Of a stretch of 7,208 nucleotides of DNA, positions 6,033 to 7,208 are shown piece after piece. This DNA is from Spirosoma sp. (GTDB lineage: Bacteria; Bacteroidota; Bacteroidia; Cytophagales; Spirosomataceae): assembly GCA_028288385.1 (NCBI GenBank), contig JAQBNX010000659.1:1-7208 (forward strand), written 5' to 3'. A program made the translations under genes and the position numbers. Positions within the stretch are counted from its first letter, which is position 1; every line of letters starts with the position of its first letter. The notes below the pieces were generated by a model. It was not told the DNA's origin, ran no database searches, and saw only the letters and a program-made list of their open reading frames with translations.

Positions 6033-7142
6033 TTATTTCTGTAAATCCACGGCGACCGTTGCACTCATGCCAGGGCGGAGCCGGGCAAACAATGGAGAAT
6101 TTTTGTCAAGATCAATCCTGACAGGGATCCGCTGTATCACTTTCACGTAGTTTCCGGTGGCATTGTCGGGTGGCAGCAGGGTAAACTTAGCACCCGTTGC
6201 TCCAGCAAATGATCCTACACGACCGGTTAGTTTATCACCATCAAAAGCATCTACGTCGATGGCCACTTCCTGGCCGGGGTGCATTTGCTTCAATTGTGTT
6301 TCCTTAAAGTTTGCCGTAACCCAGAGCGTGGAGTTGCCCACTACCGAGCACAGCGCCTGACCGGGTTGCACCAGTTGGCCAACCTGCACGGCACGCTTAG
6401 AAATGATGCCCGAAACGGGGGCACGCACTACGGTATACGATAACTGTAGGTTAGCCATATCCAGCTCGGCCTGCCGCTGCTTGACCGTGGCCTGCGCTAC
6501 GGATATCTGCCCCTGGGTGGCCCGGCGCTGCGAGTTTGTAACCCCTGTTTGCGTACCAGCCGCGTTTACCTGGGCCTGCGCCGTTTGCAGTTGCGCCTGA
6601 GCAGCCTGCAACTGGGCCAGTGCCGCATCACGCTCGGCCTGAACGGCCTCAAACTGTTGCTGTGGTACGGTTTTTTCGGCCAGCAGCCGTCCATAACGCT
6701 CAAAATCCTGGTTGGCTTTGCGGGCACGAGCCTGCGCGGCCGTTACGTTTGCCTGAGCCGTAGCCACCTGATTACGGGCCGTCTGCACACTGGCTTGCGA
6801 ACTCTGCACCGTTGCCGACGCTACGCCCACGTTGGAACGCGTTACGCCTGCACTTGCCATTGCACTCTGCAGGGCAGCTTCGGCCTGCGCTACCCGAATG
6901 CGGTAATCGGCATCGTCGAGCACAACCAACGTATCGCCTTCTTTAACAAATTGGTTGTCCTTAAAACGAATTGCTTTCACGTAGCCCCCTGCTTTGGGGA
7001 TCACTGGGTTCACATCGCCATCGATTTGAGCGTCGTCGGTGGTTTCGTGACGTTGCAGGTAGCGAAATTCACTATACCCAAAAAACAGCGCAACGGCCAG
7101 CACGATGACACCCCCTACGCGGAATAAAGTTTTCTTGTTCAT
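6033..7142 (-). CDS. emrA: HlyD-family periplasmic adaptor, EmrA type
   Basis: A 369-residue membrane-fusion protein that links the inner-membrane transporter to an outer-membrane channel. One N-terminal membrane anchor lies at about 8-26. TTDDAQIDGDVNPVIPKAGGYV (34-55) is the EmrA signature opening the lipoyl-like domain. A long Ala/Gln-rich alpha-helical hairpin fills about 80-235, with its tip near RYGRLLAEKTVPQQQFE (149-165). The second lipoyl half is LSYTVVRAPVSGIISKR (234-250). A beta-barrel follows, with LWVTANFKETQLKQMHPGQEV (273-293) and the EmrA-type FTLLPPDNATGNYVKVIQRIPVRI (320-343), ending RPGMSATVAV. Length and domain order are normal, with no sign of damage. It starts 19 bases after the stop of the probable outer-membrane factor and precedes emrB, the common order for this pump type in Bacteroidota. 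Confidence 0.93.
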   Translation of the reverse strand: MNKKTLFRVGGVIVLAVALFFGYSEFRYLQRHETTDDAQIDGDVNPVIPKAGGYVKAIRFKDNQFVKEGDTLVVLDDADYRIRVAQAEAALQSAMASAGVTRSNVGVASATVQSSQASVQTARNQVATAQANVTAAQARARKANQDFERYGRLLAEKTVPQQQFEAVQAERDAALAQLQAAQAQLQTAQAQVNAAGTQTGVTNSQRRATQGQISVAQATVKQRQAELDMANLQLSYTVVRAPVSGIISKRAVQVGQLVQPGQALCSVVGNSTLWVTANFKETQLKQMHPGQEVAIDVDAFDGDKLTGRVGSFAGATGAKFTLLPPDNATGNYVKVIQRIPVRIDLDKNSPLFARLRPGMSATVAVDLQK

Positions 7143-7161
7143 GATTGTATTGGAAACAGCA

Positions 7162-7208
7162 TTAATTAAGATTATTACCCGCAGCTTTCAGCAGGCGCTG
7201 GTAGGCCA
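7162..7208 (-). CDS. C-terminal end of a probable TolC-type outer-membrane efflux protein (partial)
   Basis: On the minus strand an open frame enters from the right edge and ends at a TAA (7162-7164), giving the last residues AYQRLLKAAGNNLN. The ending resembles the YQ-x-L-L-K-A-G tail common in outer-membrane efflux proteins, and the position 19 bases upstream of an EmrA-type adaptor on the same strand is where such a gene is expected. Only 14 codons are visible, so the identity rests mainly on context. The operon's promoter and any regulator would lie further right. Confidence 0.5.
   Translation of the reverse strand, partial: AYQRLLKAAGNNLN

Noticed and set aside
6549..7127. 192-codon open frame on the + strand opposite the adaptor gene
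   Set aside because: The minus-strand frame matches the EmrA family along its full length; the + frame is a shadow with no motif.
4391..7208. Idea that the esterase and pump form one drug-resistance island
   Set aside because: They are convergent and separated by a strong terminator, there are no mobile-element signs, and the linkage gives no functional evidence.
1..7208. CRISPR arrays, tRNA or rRNA genes, insertion sequences, attachment sites
   Set aside because: No regularly spaced repeats, transposase frames, terminal inverted repeats or recognisable structural RNA were seen.

Overview
The window looks like chromosomal DNA of a Bacteroidota bacterium, most likely a Spirosoma-like member of the Cytophagales. 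This is inferred from gene content and style: a short Crp/Fnr regulator with a degenerate cyclic-nucleotide domain, starts lacking clear Shine-Dalgarno sequences, and family sequences that read as Cytophagales. No marker gene fixes the taxon. Protein families were recognised by eye from motifs, without any database search.

Layout. Bases 1-135 are a leader region with a possible Bacteroidota-type promoter and an imperfect dyad. On the + strand follow a Crp/Fnr-family regulator (136-720) and a DUF4345-type four-helix membrane protein (790-1212). The gap between them holds a 14-bp palindrome with the spacing of a Crp/Fnr box and a separate hairpin. A terminator region (1265-1326) separates this pair from two minus-strand genes that converge on it: a secreted glycine-zipper protein with five heptad repeats (1820-2446), then a small NTF2/SnoaL-like lipoprotein (1328-1780). 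A divergent intergenic region (2447-2645) leads to a secreted type-B carboxylesterase on the + strand (2646-4271). A perfect 20-bp inverted repeat (4322-4367) serves as terminator between the esterase and the efflux operon arriving from the right.

The right part (4391-7208, minus strand) is a tripartite drug-efflux operon read right to left: the last codons of a probable TolC-type outer-membrane factor, an EmrA/HlyD periplasmic adaptor, and an EmrB-type 14-helix DHA2 transporter. Together they would form a proton-driven pump crossing both membranes. An unusual long hairpin lies between adaptor and transporter. The operon's promoter and any local regulator lie beyond the right edge.

No clearly new system is visible. 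The best leads are the Crp/Fnr-like palindrome next to its candidate regulator, the intergenic hairpin in the pump operon, and the uncharacterised glycine-zipper/lipoprotein pair.
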